DNA of 64,000 nt from Symbiodinium microadriaticum (taxonomy: Eukaryota; Sar; Dinophyceae; Suessiales; Symbiodiniaceae): NCBI GenBank assembly GCA_001939145.1, contig LSRX01000510.1, positions 329,718 through 393,717 of the forward strand, given 5' to 3'. A program made the translations under genes and the position numbers. The notes below the pieces were generated by a model. It was not told the origin of the DNA and did no database searches. It worked only from the letters and a program-made list of their open reading frames with translations. Of the stretch, positions 1 through 12,216 are shown one piece after another (the stretch's first letter is position 1; each line of letters begins with the position of its first letter).

Positions 1-104
1 GGGGTTTAGGGGTTTAGGGGTTTAGGGGTTTAGGGGTTTAGGGGTTTAGGGTTTAGGGGTTTAGGGTTTAGGGGTTTAGGGGTTTAGGGGTTTAGGGGTT
101 TAGG
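1..104 (+). repeat. Telomere-like array, TTTAGGGG/TTTAGGG units
   Basis: About 13 units, mostly the 8-mer TTTAGGGG with a few 7-mers. At the left end of a chromosome the top strand should read C-rich (CCCTAAA); here it is G-rich, so this is not a terminal telomere in correct orientation. It is an interstitial block cut by the window edge, or an inverted contig end. Confidence 0.9.
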
Positions 105-219
105 GGGCTACTTTCCACGCTTGCATTTCACTCAAGCCTAGTGGTGAAGGGGCTGTTCGGGCTGCTCGTGCTAACCGAGACCAAAAGACTCTCTGCCGAT
201 TCAGATTAAGGATTCTTGC

Positions 220-275
220 TTTGTTGATCACGTGTCTGTCGAGGTCTTGCGCTTCTTCGTTGGTCGGAACACAAC
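220..275 (-). CDS. Candidate short internal exon, product unknown
   Basis: The minus strand reads VPTNEEAQDLDRHVINK in one open frame, flanked by an acceptor ending TTGAG and followed by the donor GCAAGA, the same GC donor class used in the recognised genes. Length is 56 nt (2 nt plus 18 codons). A second possible exon lies just left (about 125-178) and also ends at a GCAAGC donor. The residues are hydrophilic and match no family I know. It lies beyond the last recognised WDR12 exon and could belong to that gene's 3' part or to the next gene. Another minus frame here ends in a basic RPTKKRKTSTDT tail, so the frame is not certain. Confidence 0.35.
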
Positions 276-570
276 CTCAACAAAAGACTGCACACAACGA
301 ACGCATGTCCTGTACGCAACGAGATACGTGTCACCGACATTGACAAAACACGACATTGGAACAGAGCACACCCTGGAAATTTCTGGAGCTTGAGTTGCTG
401 CAGGAGAACGTGATGCCATTCTGACTGCCATGCGCTTATGGAGATTTTGGAGGAGTTTCAGGAACCTCAATCGCCGCTAGCCGTCGTGGGGGCAGCTTGT
501 GCAGTGCTAAGGGCCAGACATGGCACAGGGAAGCACACAGGGGCCTCCAGAAGTAGAACAAGTTTAGTAT

Positions 571-635
571 ATTCTACTATATAACTATATATGATATATA
601 TATATATATAATATAATATATATATATATACATAC

Positions 636-666
<31 letters not shown>

Positions 667-672
667 ATATAT
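571..672. repeat. AT-rich (TA)n microsatellite
   Basis: Imperfect TA/ATA dinucleotide tract interrupted by CATACATA. No coding signal. The flanking 290-570 and 680-860 hold no feature beyond the candidate exon at the left. Confidence 0.85.
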
Positions 673-860
673 GTATAGTACACAGGGGTCCTTATGGGTA
701 GACTAAGTATAGTACTATTCTACCATACTTATAAAAAATAGAAACTCTTACTAAGAATAGCAGTAGCATTGGGGAACGAAACCTCTATGGCTGCGCCGCC
801 ACGTGTCGCCTTCTGCCCGGAGCCGGGGCTTGCAAGTACCCGGTTCGGTCACCAGAATGC

Positions 861-1004
861 CCAGTAGGACTTAGGAGTTTAGGGTATAAACTTTGAACCG
901 GATTTAGTGTTTAGGCGTTTAGGGCTTAGGGGTTTAGGGTATACACTTTAAACCGGGTTTAGGGTCTTATTTGAGGTTTAGGGGTTTAGGGGCTTAGGGT
1001 CGTA
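861..1004 (+). repeat. Degenerate telomere-like block, G-rich strand
   Basis: Scattered GGTTTAGGG words separated by drifted copies (for example GGATTTAGTGTTTAGG). Two copies share 'ggtataaactttgaaccgg'-like text about 60 bp apart, so the block carries an internal imperfect duplication. Confidence 0.7.
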
Positions 1005-1051
1005 AGATGGCATCCCAACTGCCCAGCTTCAGATAGCCTCGTGGGACTCAC

Positions 1052-1091
1052 CTCGGACAGTGCTGATGCTCTAGTGCTCCATGGCTTTCGG
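1052..1091 (-). CDS. Candidate short exon with consensus GT donor
   Basis: A 40-nt stretch on the minus strand lies between ATGCAG and GAG|GTGAGT, the only perfectly canonical donor near the left end. Two frames stay open, so no translation is favoured. It lies downstream of the last recognised WDR12 exon and might encode part of a later blade, but I see no WD40 signature in either frame. Confidence 0.25.
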
Positions 1092-1680
1092 CTGCATGTA
1101 GTGACTGTGAACTCGGGCGAATACGGATTCTTACTCCCAATCCGCAGGCCCGAAACTTTCAGTCCTCATGGCTTGTGGCCATCTGCGGAGGCATCGCTGG
1201 GTTGCTGCTGAAACTGGTGACCTGAGCCGCTGGGCGACGAAGCCGGGGTGTAAAGACGAGGCCAAAGCCCCGAACTAAACCCCAACCCCTGGGCGGAGTC
1301 TTACAGTCTAGTTTGGGTAGTGAACATAACAATACGAACAACAATAGTAACAGCCATAGCAACGATAAAGTAAAACAAAATAACAGTAATAGTGGTAATC
1401 ACCATTTACAATACGAGTAGTAATCATCATAATCGCAATAGCAATAACAACAAGCATAATACTAATCAATGTGCAACTCGACAATGCATGTGGATCTCCA
1501 AAAAGAAGCCAACGCGACTGACGCGACTCGTGGCCCCAATCAGACAGCTGCACATCCGATGCACCGAACTCCAGAATACCCTAAGCCCGTTTGATACTGA
1601 GGCAAACTGGGAAACGGGCCGCGCGCGCAGTCGGCCAGTTGCAGACACAGCTGGCCTTAGCTAAAGGTTCATGAAAAGTA

Positions 1681-1744
1681 CCCTAAACCCTGAACCCCTA
1701 AACCCTAAACCCCTAAACCCTAAACTCCTAAACCCTAAACCCGG
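1681..1744 (-). repeat. Telomere-like block, C-rich on the plus strand
   Basis: Seven to eight CCCTAAA units with CCCCTAAA variants, in the opposite orientation to the block at the left edge. Confidence 0.9.
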
Positions 1745-2225
1745 GTTGTTATTATCACTGTAGCCGGTCTGTCTCCTTTGTCTCCGAAACGGACAGGATT
1801 CCACTTCCGGCAAGTGCTTTTGCGCTGAGCATTTGCGGTTTAGGGTTTAGGGTTTGTAGTCTTTGGCTTCGTCGCGCTCATTGAACACGTGCTTCAGATG
1901 GCTCTTCCCCAGGCACTGGCCTGAAAGGCTAGTATGTTTTGGTCTGCTATAGTAAGTTCAGGTATATTATACAGTATGTAGTGCTTTTTTGGCGATGATT
2001 CTGGTATACTCTGGTACTCGAGTAGTATACTGTAGTAAACTCTGCTAAATCATACAGTATTACTATCTTATTCTATTGCATGCTGTTGGTCCGTAGGCCT
2101 CCTCGGCCAACGTCTCGAAACCGGAGCTGCTTCCTACTGGTGCACTTTAATCTAGTCGAAATAGTAGTCGCAACAATAACAACAATAACAACAACATTAA
2201 AAGCAACAATAACAACAAGAGTAAC

Positions 2226-2258
2226 TAAACCCTAAACCCTAAACCCCTAAACCCTAAT
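2226..2258 (-). repeat. Telomere-like block (CCCTAAA)n
   Basis: Four CCCTAAA units following an AAC/ACA-rich tract, immediately 3' of the last recognised WDR12 exon and so presumably intronic. Confidence 0.85.
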
Positions 2259-2301
2259 AATGAAAATAATAATGACCCTGGACCCCTAGGGCTCCAGCGG
2301 C

Positions 2302-2331
2302 TGCAATGTCCCAGACACGGAGGGAGCAATC
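2302..2331 (-). CDS. WDR12: WDR12 exon: WD40 strand d, DCSLRVWDIA
   Basis: Translates to DCSLRVWDIA, a textbook end of a WD40 blade. It follows CTTCAG and joins in phase 0 to the exon at 3590. The 3' boundary is uncertain because GCAGCC and GCCGCT GC-donors overlap there. Confidence 0.7.
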
Positions 2332-5300
2332 CTGAAGCGCCAAGGGTGTTGCATGAGGGCCGGTGCTGCAAGTTTCGGGTTTAGGGGTTTAGGGCTTTAG
2401 GGGTTTAGGGGTTTAGGGTTTTAGGGTTTTAGGGGTTTAGGGCTTAGAGGTTTAGGGGTTTTAGGGTTCAGGGGTTTAGGGTTTAGGGGTTATTCCGGAA
2501 TGGTTGAGGGTCCGGGGTTTTGGGGGATAGTGGACTTAGACAGCCGGCCCCACGGTGTTCAGGCCAACAAGCCCTTTGGGACGGCTGTGGGACCATAAGA
2601 CCAAGACTCCACACCGCAGAAATTCGGAACTAGGAGATTTTGAGGTGTTGGTCGTGGCCACTGGGGTTACTTCTCGCTTGACAACTTCACCTCGAGGAAG
2701 ATGGATTCCCGGGAGTTTGGCTTGGGCTGTACCTTCCGGTTGAGCGACTCCCATGTTTTATGGCGGGTTTGGGGTTTAGGGTTTAGGGTTTTCAACCCTA
2801 AACTTCTAAACCCTAATTAGGTTTGGGCTTGAGGTCCCCGTCATCATTTCCGGCTGCCTCCTGCCTGCTCGTGTTTCTTGGCATCTTCGCTGCCGTCGTC
2901 TCAAAGACTAGAACCGTACTTTCTGCATAAAATTTGAAATTCATCAAGCATGCTGCTAACCAAAAAATTGCCTCTCGGAAGAGGTTTGTTAGTTGCCGAG
3001 GTAAAATTCAATTGCTCCGATCCTCCTCGCCATCGCCTCTAATGCTTACGACAGACTGGATTCTGATAAAAAATCTGATGCTTGCCCATCGCGGGTTTCC
3101 GACAGGCTCCATGGCAGTGTGATTTGAATGGGCATTAAAGCGGCTACAACAACTGAAGATGCCTTGCTTGGGATTCAATGTGTCTCAATCCCAGAGAATG
3201 ACCAGTAAAACCTCAGCAATTCTCCCATCACAATACTGCTTCCGTTGCCCTTGAACACAAGGATTCTGCATCTAAGCGCTGCACTGCATAATCCAACCCC
3301 TGGTCTTGCCGCTGCTCTGAGCGACTCGTCTGAAAACCATGAGCTGACGGGTAGTTTATGGTCTTAGCGTGCAGGGTGCAGGGGCAGAGGGCCAAGCATT
3401 CAGAATTTAGGGCGTCGACCTTGGTCAACCCGAAGCTCGAAATCACAATTAATCTTAACTATTTTATCACCACTACTACTACTTCTGCTGCTGCTGCTGC
3501 TACTACTACTACCACCACCACTCCACCACTATTATTAAGATCACTATTGTTACTATTACTTTTTTTAAAGCCCTGTCCGAGGACGGGTCCCAGGAGGCAC
3601 TGAGCAGGGTGAAGGGGAACTTCTCCTGAGCAGCGCCGGGCCGGCGAGGGGCAGCCGTGAGACACGCGCCCTAAACCCTAAGCCCCAAACCCTAAACCCA
3701 CGGTTTAGGGTTTAGGGTTTAGGGTTCTCGCACACAAGTCTAAACTCCTAGCCGCTGGTCCTAAGCCATATAAACCCTGAACTTTCAACCTTACAAGCTC
3801 AACCCTGCAAAAACAAAGACACCCCATCCTCAAAACACCAAACCTGCTGAAGTTTGTTGGGATGTAGATCCAAGGCCCTGAAGAAAACAACGAAGCTTCC
3901 GTAGAGCTAAGCACCGATAGGGCCTGCGGAGCTTAGAAAGATATCCACATAACAAAACTTTATGAAGGCAACCCCGAACCCCGAAAATAGGCTAAACTAT
4001 GCTAAACTCCCTTTCTGCAAGGGAAAGGGTAAAGCTTCCTACTATGACTGGGCTGATCAAAGCAGCGACAATACTTTGAAGAATCGGTTCACAAGCAGAA
4101 CAGCCGTCGTAACCGCGAGCATAGTCATAATCAGAATCACAGTCAGAATCCTAATCCTAACCCTCGTCTGAATCGTAATCCTAGTACGAAAGCGAATGCA
4201 AATACCAATACGAATACCAATACGAATTTCACGAATACTCGTATTAGTACTACGTAATACTAGCACAGTACCAATACCACTCACAGAGTACCGGCAGGAA
4301 CTCACGATGTGCAATAGTAGCTATGTGTCCAACGAGAGGAGCAGGTAAGCCGAGCCTTGGCACCGAAGCTCAAAGCAGTCACCACCTCCCAGGTTTGATA
4401 TAGCGGCCTCAATAATTAGAGTAGGGCTTTATTGGGTGTGCATTATATAGTATACTTGTAATAAAGATTGTAACGGAAGAGTGTCACTAACAGTTGAGGC
4501 TTCTACATAACAGTCATGACGGTTTGTTGCAAGCAGGCACAGCAGCCTTCTTAGAGTTTAGTGCTTTCGGGTTTAGGTGTGGGGTGCAGGGTTGCGCTTC
4601 CTGGGCCTGGGTGTTTGTATGAAGGGTCTGACGGATCCTTAGCGTTGGGACTCTACATATCTTTTTGCGAAGGATCCTGCTAAAAAATCCCCGGTGCGAA
4701 AGTCTCGACGCACGGAGGATCTTCCCAATAGCTGTACAGTGGCGAAGGCGAGGTCCGTTTTACATCACCCGCGTGGCGGAAACCCTAAACCCAAAGTCTC
4801 AAAGCCCAGGCTAAGCTAACATACGGGCCTTACTAATTTAGTAGGGTTTGGGGTATGTTATACACCCTAAAAGATAGATAGTATTACTAACTATTAAAGC
4901 TCCTATACTACAATGACCAGTAGGTTGGCAAACTTCCCGCCTGCGAATGGCCACCGAGGCAAAACTTCGGCGGCGCCTCGGTACAGGGTTGTCTCTGTGG
5001 GAGGGGAGTGAGCGGGGTCCAGGAAAATGTATGTATTCTGAAGGATGATGCTTTTTTGACAGCCGGCGTTGTTGTGGAGTTTAAAGATCTGTTTGGAAAA
5101 TGTGTCACCCCGGACTTGGCCCAGTAACCCTAGCACTGCAAGCCCGGTGACCAACAGGTCATCAACAAGTGGTGTAGGCTAAGACGGCTTCCATGATTCA
5201 CAGGAAAGATCGAAGGGTGCGTGTCACCACTGTCATCACTACTGCTTTGCATGCAATAGAAGTGCTGCTAGGACCGGGAGGAGTGGCAGTCGTCGTGGCA

Positions 5301-8300
5301 ACCATTTGCCGTTGCAGATATACTTGGAGCTGTTGTCGTGGTACTACTACTTGGTAGAAGAAGAAGTAGTAGCAGTAGTAGTAGCAGTAGTAGCAGTAGC
5401 AGTAGCAGTAGCAGTAGCAGCAGTAGTAGTAGTNCAGTAGTAGTAGCAGTAGTAGCAGTAGCAGTAGCAGTAGCAGTAGCAGCAGTAGTAGTAGTAGTAG
5501 TAGTAGTAGTAGGAGGAGGATGCTATGTAAGTATCTTCTGATCGTTCCTACTGGGGTTTCCGGTTTCTGGGTTTGGGTTTGAGGTGTTGGCAGATTCGCA
5601 TGCGTCTCTCACAAGCGCCTACATCGGACCTAGACACTACATATGCCGGGCAGTCTGGCTGCTCTCCAACCAGGCCCATGCATGACATACAAAATCTCCA
5701 TCATGAGCCAAGTCCCACGTTCCTCGTGATGCGAAATTTAATGCTAAGCCCAAAGAACTCACGAAGAGTACTCCAAAACCTCAAGAGTTGAGGCTCATAA
5801 ACCGTACAGCGCCACAGGGCCCCGAAGAGACCCTTCAAAGAGAGCAGGCCGCCTCTGGTTGAGCTGTAGCTTTCCTAGCAACGGAGGGTACGAGGTGCTT
5901 GAAGCGAGACCGCTTAGAGGTGATGTGGGGGCCTCGACAATGTCTAACTAAACAGGGTTTCGGGGTCAGTTATGGTGTAATTTACATGCGGATGACAAGG
6001 GGATATGAATACGATTTGTTCCGATGGCTATATTCAGCGATCAGAGCTTGGATTCGTCAAGGATGTTGATGGGATTCATGCAACCCTTGCGGAATGCGTG
6101 TAGACAGGCTTCTGTGTATTGCTTTGTCTTTTTTGTTGTTTTCTATAGTGACGCAGTGTCGCAGTCGACTGGCCACATGCAATCCCCAAGTTGTGTTCAG
6201 CAGCCTGGCGTTCAGCATCATGGCCCCCTCTGCACTCCCCAGGTGGGCCGCTAGTAGCGCAAGAAACTTCACAGAAACTCTGGAACTTACGACCTCCTCG
6301 GGTGATGGTTAGTAGCATGAAAAGCATGAACACAAGAGAACTCCCAGACCTCATCATCGCAATAAGTAGCAACAGACACATGAACAAAAGACCACGGCAA
6401 CTCAGGAAATAATACACTTGGCTTTGTCAGGCCCTAGGCAGCAGCAGCGGGCCTCTTTGGCCCCTCTTTCGAAGGTGGGGCGAAGAGCTCATCGTCGGCA
6501 TTCCACACGTATACCTCTGTGAAGCTATCTCGCACACCCCCAAACACCACAATGTCTGGGATGCGGGTACAAAGCATTTACAGTATATGAACGACACTTA
6601 AGACTTAAGCCCAACTTGCATGTGCTTTGTGGCTTGGTAGATACAGCTCTCTGCCTCCTCATTTCCTTAAGAATCGAGCTGCGATCAAAATTGAAGGGAA
6701 ATGTCGGGAACTAGTTGCGAGCAAACCTCAGGCATGGACTTAAAGCTGAACTCTACAGTTCTTGTGGCCACGACGCTGGGGTTGTGCTTCCGGCAAACAT
6801 CCGTGCGAGGTGAGCGTGCACTGAACGATATCTGCCATCAGCCTGCGACGACCAGCCAGCGCCGGCCAGCATTGTGCCATCTTCGCTGATGGCGGCAGCC
6901 TATTGAGATTGGAACTCCGGACTCTGGTCGTGGGGGACACTTAGTAACAGGATCCGATTACACTGAAAATGCATGTATCGTACGTATGTGTGCATATATG
7001 TGTACATACGTACATACATACGTACATACATACGTACATACATACATACATACATACATACATACATACATACATACATACGTACATACATACATACATA
7101 CGTACATACATACATACATACATACATACATACGCACAAATATGAAGATACATATATATATATATATACACTGTATCAACATTTTATATATTACATATAT
7201 GTATCGCCATCCCAAGGTCCCAAACCACAACATGGAAGAACCGCTCTTGCCTGCAGTGCTTGTGGCACCGTCGCGCCACGCCGTTCGGCAACCTTTCCGG
7301 CCGCGGCGGACGATGCACCTTGCATTTGGAGCCATCCATCCTACATGCATATGTACATACGTACATACGTGCATACGTACATGCATGCGTGCGGGTGTGC
7401 GTGCGCGCATGGACCTACGTACATGGCAAGCTGTCCCCAGATCCGACAGCTTAAGTAAGCTCAAGTAGCACGCAGGGCCTTCAAGGAGAGGGTCTCGATT
7501 AGCCAGGGCACCGACTACAGGCTTCGGGATCTCTCGAAATTGGGATCTTCAGAGTGTGGGGATATCCCTACCTTTATGGGGCTTCATTATAAGCGGGTGT
7601 ATATCGGAGTATCCCTATCCGATTTTTTGCTTATGTGCTTTTTTGGGTTACAGTGCAGGGACTCCAAACTGATTCCCGGAGCGCCGTCATGCCGTAGGGA
7701 GCAGCAGCGCAGGGAGCCGTCGAGGCCTTGTTCCCAAGGATCTAGCTACAGCAACTCTCCAGCCACTTCGGGAGCGTGGGGGTTTCTAGGCTTTTTGGGT
7801 TCGGTTGCAATAACTCATTCTGCGAGCACTGAAGACGTTCAAGAATCAAACTTAGATGTACCGGATCATTGTGCTAAGCATCCTGCTATTCAGGCTGATA
7901 TGAAACTGACCCAGAGATCCGGGAAGAGCGGCCTTTTGTGGAATGAGGGAGCAAAAATAAAACTCAGGCACCTATGTACAGCCTTGCTTGCAGCTTCCCA
8001 TGATTGACACCTCAAACTGCAGGACCAGGGATCACACTACCGATGACAACTAGAGTAGCAGCAATGAAGATTGCGATGTTTGCAATAACAAGGCCAGGAA
8101 TCGTCGCAGCAGCAGTGGCGGTAGTCGCCGTAGCAGCAGAAGCAGCAGCAGCAGCAGCAGTTGACAAAACAAAGACAGCACTATGCAAATATGATAGTTG
8201 CAACGAACAGTAAGTCTGCAAGTAAGTCTCCGACATCGAGAAAGCAACAGGAGGACACATTGTTGTAATGTGTGTCAACCATGGTCAGCATCACACAGCG

Positions 8301-11300
8301 ATAACAAGGAAAAGCGTTGTCGAGGCTTTTTATATACTGCGATGCAAAAGGAATTAAGTATCCGAAGGAAGTGTAGTTATGGGCTTGGGTTTCCGCGAAA
8401 GCGCGTGTACTCAGAGGGCTTGGCTTTCTTGAAGTACTTCGCCACACTGAAAACGGTAGTCGCTATGATGTTCACGATATGTTGCGTCATGCAACTAGTT
8501 GTAGAAAGGCAAAATCGATGTCGAGACATGGTGCTTCTGATAAGATTAAAAAATCATTGATGCTTCTGTCTGTTATTGCATTTCATTCGATGCTACACAT
8601 CTATCCCAGTCTGGCACGCTCACTGGGTTTTTTGGAGCCAAGGTTTTCTCGGGTGGGTCCCTATACCCGAAATACGGAGCCAAACAATCTCCAACCCATC
8701 CCGTTCCACATCCCAGGATTACTACGACTAGTATTGCTACTACGAATGAGCTTAGTACTTCTGCCATTCCCTAAACCCTAAACCCTATTCTTCCCAAAAG
8801 CCCCAAACTCTGGGAAGCCCGATCCTGCCGCCACGAGATGCGAGCCCCTGGAGCAGCGGAGGGCATCGGGAGATTGGGGATCGGAGTTAGAGCTGATTTT
8901 AGGGCCTGGGCATTAGAATAGGGATTTAGGTATACTGTAATAATAAGATAGCTATACTTCTATTGAATGGGGGGGGGGGCGTTAAAGGATATGATTATGA
9001 AGTGAAGCAGCGTTTATATTATGCATGGCAAGTGGGGAGTGTAGGTCTCTAGGGATTTTGGACTTCTCGCAGGTTGCAGGATTTGGCACGGGGGGCTTTT
9101 CGAAGTTGGGCTTCGTAAAGCCGGAGGACTGTACTCTTTCAGAGTGTAGGGATCTCGGACTTCATGTGCGGCAGCAATACTCGAAGTGTACATAGTACGA
9201 ATGATGTGGCCAACATCTTTGTCCTAGTTACTGAACAATAACCACAATGACCAAACAGAGGTGTTATGCACCTAATCAGAACAAAACCTTCAAGCACCAA
9301 TCAACATGGCACTAAAACAAGAAGTCTCTTGCAAGACACCCTCCGGAAATCGAAGGTCGTCGGCGAAGTTTCATTCAATCTCCAAGCACTGCTAAATTTA
9401 ATAGCCATAATGGTAGCAGCGATCACAAACAGCATTGCTACTAATAGTCATACTACGCCTACTACACCTCGAAGAGACCCGCTCGCAACACTCAAGTGTG
9501 GTCGAAGTCAGAAGGCGCCTACCATTGTCCACCGGCAGCGCAGCAACGGCTGCGAGGCCAGCATCTGAAAGCCTGGTCGGCAGGCGACACGACAGACAAG
9601 GGCTTTCCGAGATGGTTTAGGGTTTAGGGGCTCAAGATAACTGAGTCGGTTTACTCCCAGAGTAGGAGTTCAGAGTCATGATCAACAAGCCTGGCGGTGA
9701 AGAAGCCCACGTCACAGTTTCAGCCGTCCCACGCTAGACAGAGGGCTTCAACAACTCACTTCGTGAGCCAAGATTACGATACAGAATGTGCGCAGGGTGT
9801 TCTTGGCATAAGTTCCCTGGAAGCGAGCTGTTGCAATAGCAATTCACTTGTACAGGACGGCCGTAAGTGGAGTTATATAATGTGCAAAAATCCGATCTGA
9901 GCTCAAGTCATGTGGTGTACAAAATCGATCAATAACCTATACTCCAGTCCCACAACCCAGTCAGAGCTTGCAAACAAAAAACCAAAGCTTCAAAGCCCAC
10001 TTGTTTCAATGTGGGGGCTGGCCTGGAGGTGACTCGTGCCTCTGAGTTTTCGTAGACTCCTCGCGAGAATGAGCACGATGGTGCAATGTGGGAGTTTCGG
10101 AAACTTGGGGATAATGAGGACGCTGCTACCTAGTGTTCCATCATAGGGCCCTTTGCGGCTGAAACTCCCGTTTCCCTCCCATGAACCAACCCCTCAGCAG
10201 ACCTACAAATAGAACTGTCTGAAGGGCCGTCTGGCCTTCGCCACGTGAGTTCCACAGGCTGGAGAATAGCGCAAATAATGACCGTGACACTAAGCATAGT
10301 ACGGCACAAATGTGGCCATACTCGTCTTCAGAAAAAGGACGTTATGTGCACGGGCACCGGTTGGGGGTGGGAGGGGGTTTCAAGGAATGAGGCCCGATCA
10401 GGGTTATCAAAGCCGTAGGGTTTAGGGTTTAGGGCAATTCTCATCGAGACTACAAGGGAACGCTGCTTGATGTTATGCCGACCCCTCCATTTGGGGTAAG
10501 CTCGACGTGGCTAAACTGAGGCATGGGCTCAGCGTGCCATCGTAGGAGACGGCAGCAAACCAGGAGCTGGGATAGCCCTCACAGTGGGTACTCTAGTTAC
10601 TCCCACTACAACTCTTCTTGCCGGTAAGTTGGGTAACACGAGCAATTTGCATGTGATCGTTCTTGCTGCTATGATCATGATCCCTCTTCTCCGTCTACCA
10701 TTCTCGCTGTCATTAACAGCTAGGAACGGCCATCATGCATTTCACTGTCATCATGACTGTTGCCGTCTTTGTTTCTTGCAGGTATGCTTTGCCTGTGACC
10801 ATGTTTCTCTTAACCTCTATGACAGAATATGTGTCGCATGAGATGCTATGAGCGTGTGGGAGATTCTCTGGAATCGCGGTTCGTTTGCATTCGGGGAGTT
10901 GAGTCAATAGTCCGTAGACTGGGTTGAAGCTGCTGGGTTCAGGATTCCGGCATATCTACCCTGAGTTCCGAGCATCGGAGCTTGGGGCATCATCGGGCCA
11001 CACTTGACTTTGCAGGTTGTATCGGGCTTTTCACATGAAGTGAAGGTACCGTTCACGGCGGGTGCTCAGCAAGCTATCTGAGACTGCAGGTGCCCGTACC
11101 TCTGTCTACTAAACCCTGAAGCCCTGGAACCCCAAACCCTAAACCCCTCCCCTCAACCCGAAACCGTTACAGTAAATCTATTGGAACCCATGGGCCCTAC
11201 CCATAGGCCCCTAAGTAGTCCCTTTCTATGGTTTACATTTAGACTCCTATAAAGTAATCCCAAAAAGGAACTACTTAGGGGCCCATGGGCCCTAAAACCC

Positions 11301-12172
11301 CTCAGTTCTTCAAGCATCGGCCGGCCTGCAGTGGTACCACTGATGCGATCCAGTCCGGAGTCTGGCGAGCGGGGAAGTTTTCTTCTTCGCCTTTCCTTCA
11401 AAGGTTCCTTATTATTAATTCGTTCTGCAGAGGTTAAGGGTGCAATTAGTATTTAGGGCTGAGGCTTTGTACGTAAGGGGCTTCGATAAGTCCTCATGGT
11501 ATGTCTACAAGCCCGAGATAAGCTCGGTTTCAAGTGGCTTTGCTACGAAAAGTCTTGAGACCAAGAGTTAAGCACGTTGGCGCTGGCATCAAACCGGTAT
11601 CGATGATTTGAACGTGTGGCGTTTGCCCTCGTTGCGTGGGCGCTGCTATGATGCTTCGACGGGGTCTTGAGACGCCTTTAATCATAGTGAAGTAGAAAGA
11701 CAACAGGGACAAGTTTAGCAAGTGCCACAAGCATCACGATCGTCGCAACCGGCATCTGCTCCCAAATGCAACTTCTGAGAAGCGTGAAACGAACGGAACA
11801 TTAACAAATAAGCGAAAGAAAGAAATTTAAACGCGGCAGTAATTCAGGTGGCAGTATCAAGAATGCAGCACTCATCACAGCGAAAGATGACAAAACAAAA
11901 CGGGCATGGCAGGAGGCCCCGCTACAATGTTTCATAGATTGCCAGGAAAACCAGCAAGTACTCGATAATAGCAGCAGAATAACAAACATAAGTAACAGCC
12001 AGACATGGGTTGTGCGAAAGCAAGCTGCGGCAATCATACTGAACCCTGAACCCAAAAATCCATGCAGTGGCGTGTGGCATCTTTTAGCCACATCGTCAAT
12101 AACCATTTTATGATACTATTACTACGACTCCTACTCCTACTCCTACTCCTACTCCTACTCCTACTCCTACTC

Positions 12173-12216
<44 letters not shown>

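Noticed and set aside
1-104. True chromosome-end telomere
   Set aside because: The orientation is opposite to that of a left chromosome end.
2295-2368. Plus-strand exon ending at GCAAGT
   Set aside because: It overlaps the minus-strand WD40 exon (DCSLRVWD), which has a family match; the plus frame does not.
6434-6448. TAG at 6434 as the C-terminus of the WD40 protein
   Set aside because: Later WD40 blades with compatible phase lie downstream at 4.9-2.3 kb, and the charged linker here is internal in WDR12 proteins.
6900-7470. 160-170-residue ORFs rich in His/Tyr/Ile or Met/Cys/Tyr/Val
   Set aside because: Artefacts of the (TACA)n array; only the unrelated minus frame at 7251-7340 was kept.
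10590-10850. Plus-strand intron from GTAAGT (10633) to TTTCTTGCAG (10780)
   Set aside because: The sites look canonical, but the flanking coding text has no family signal and conflicts with the gene strand here.
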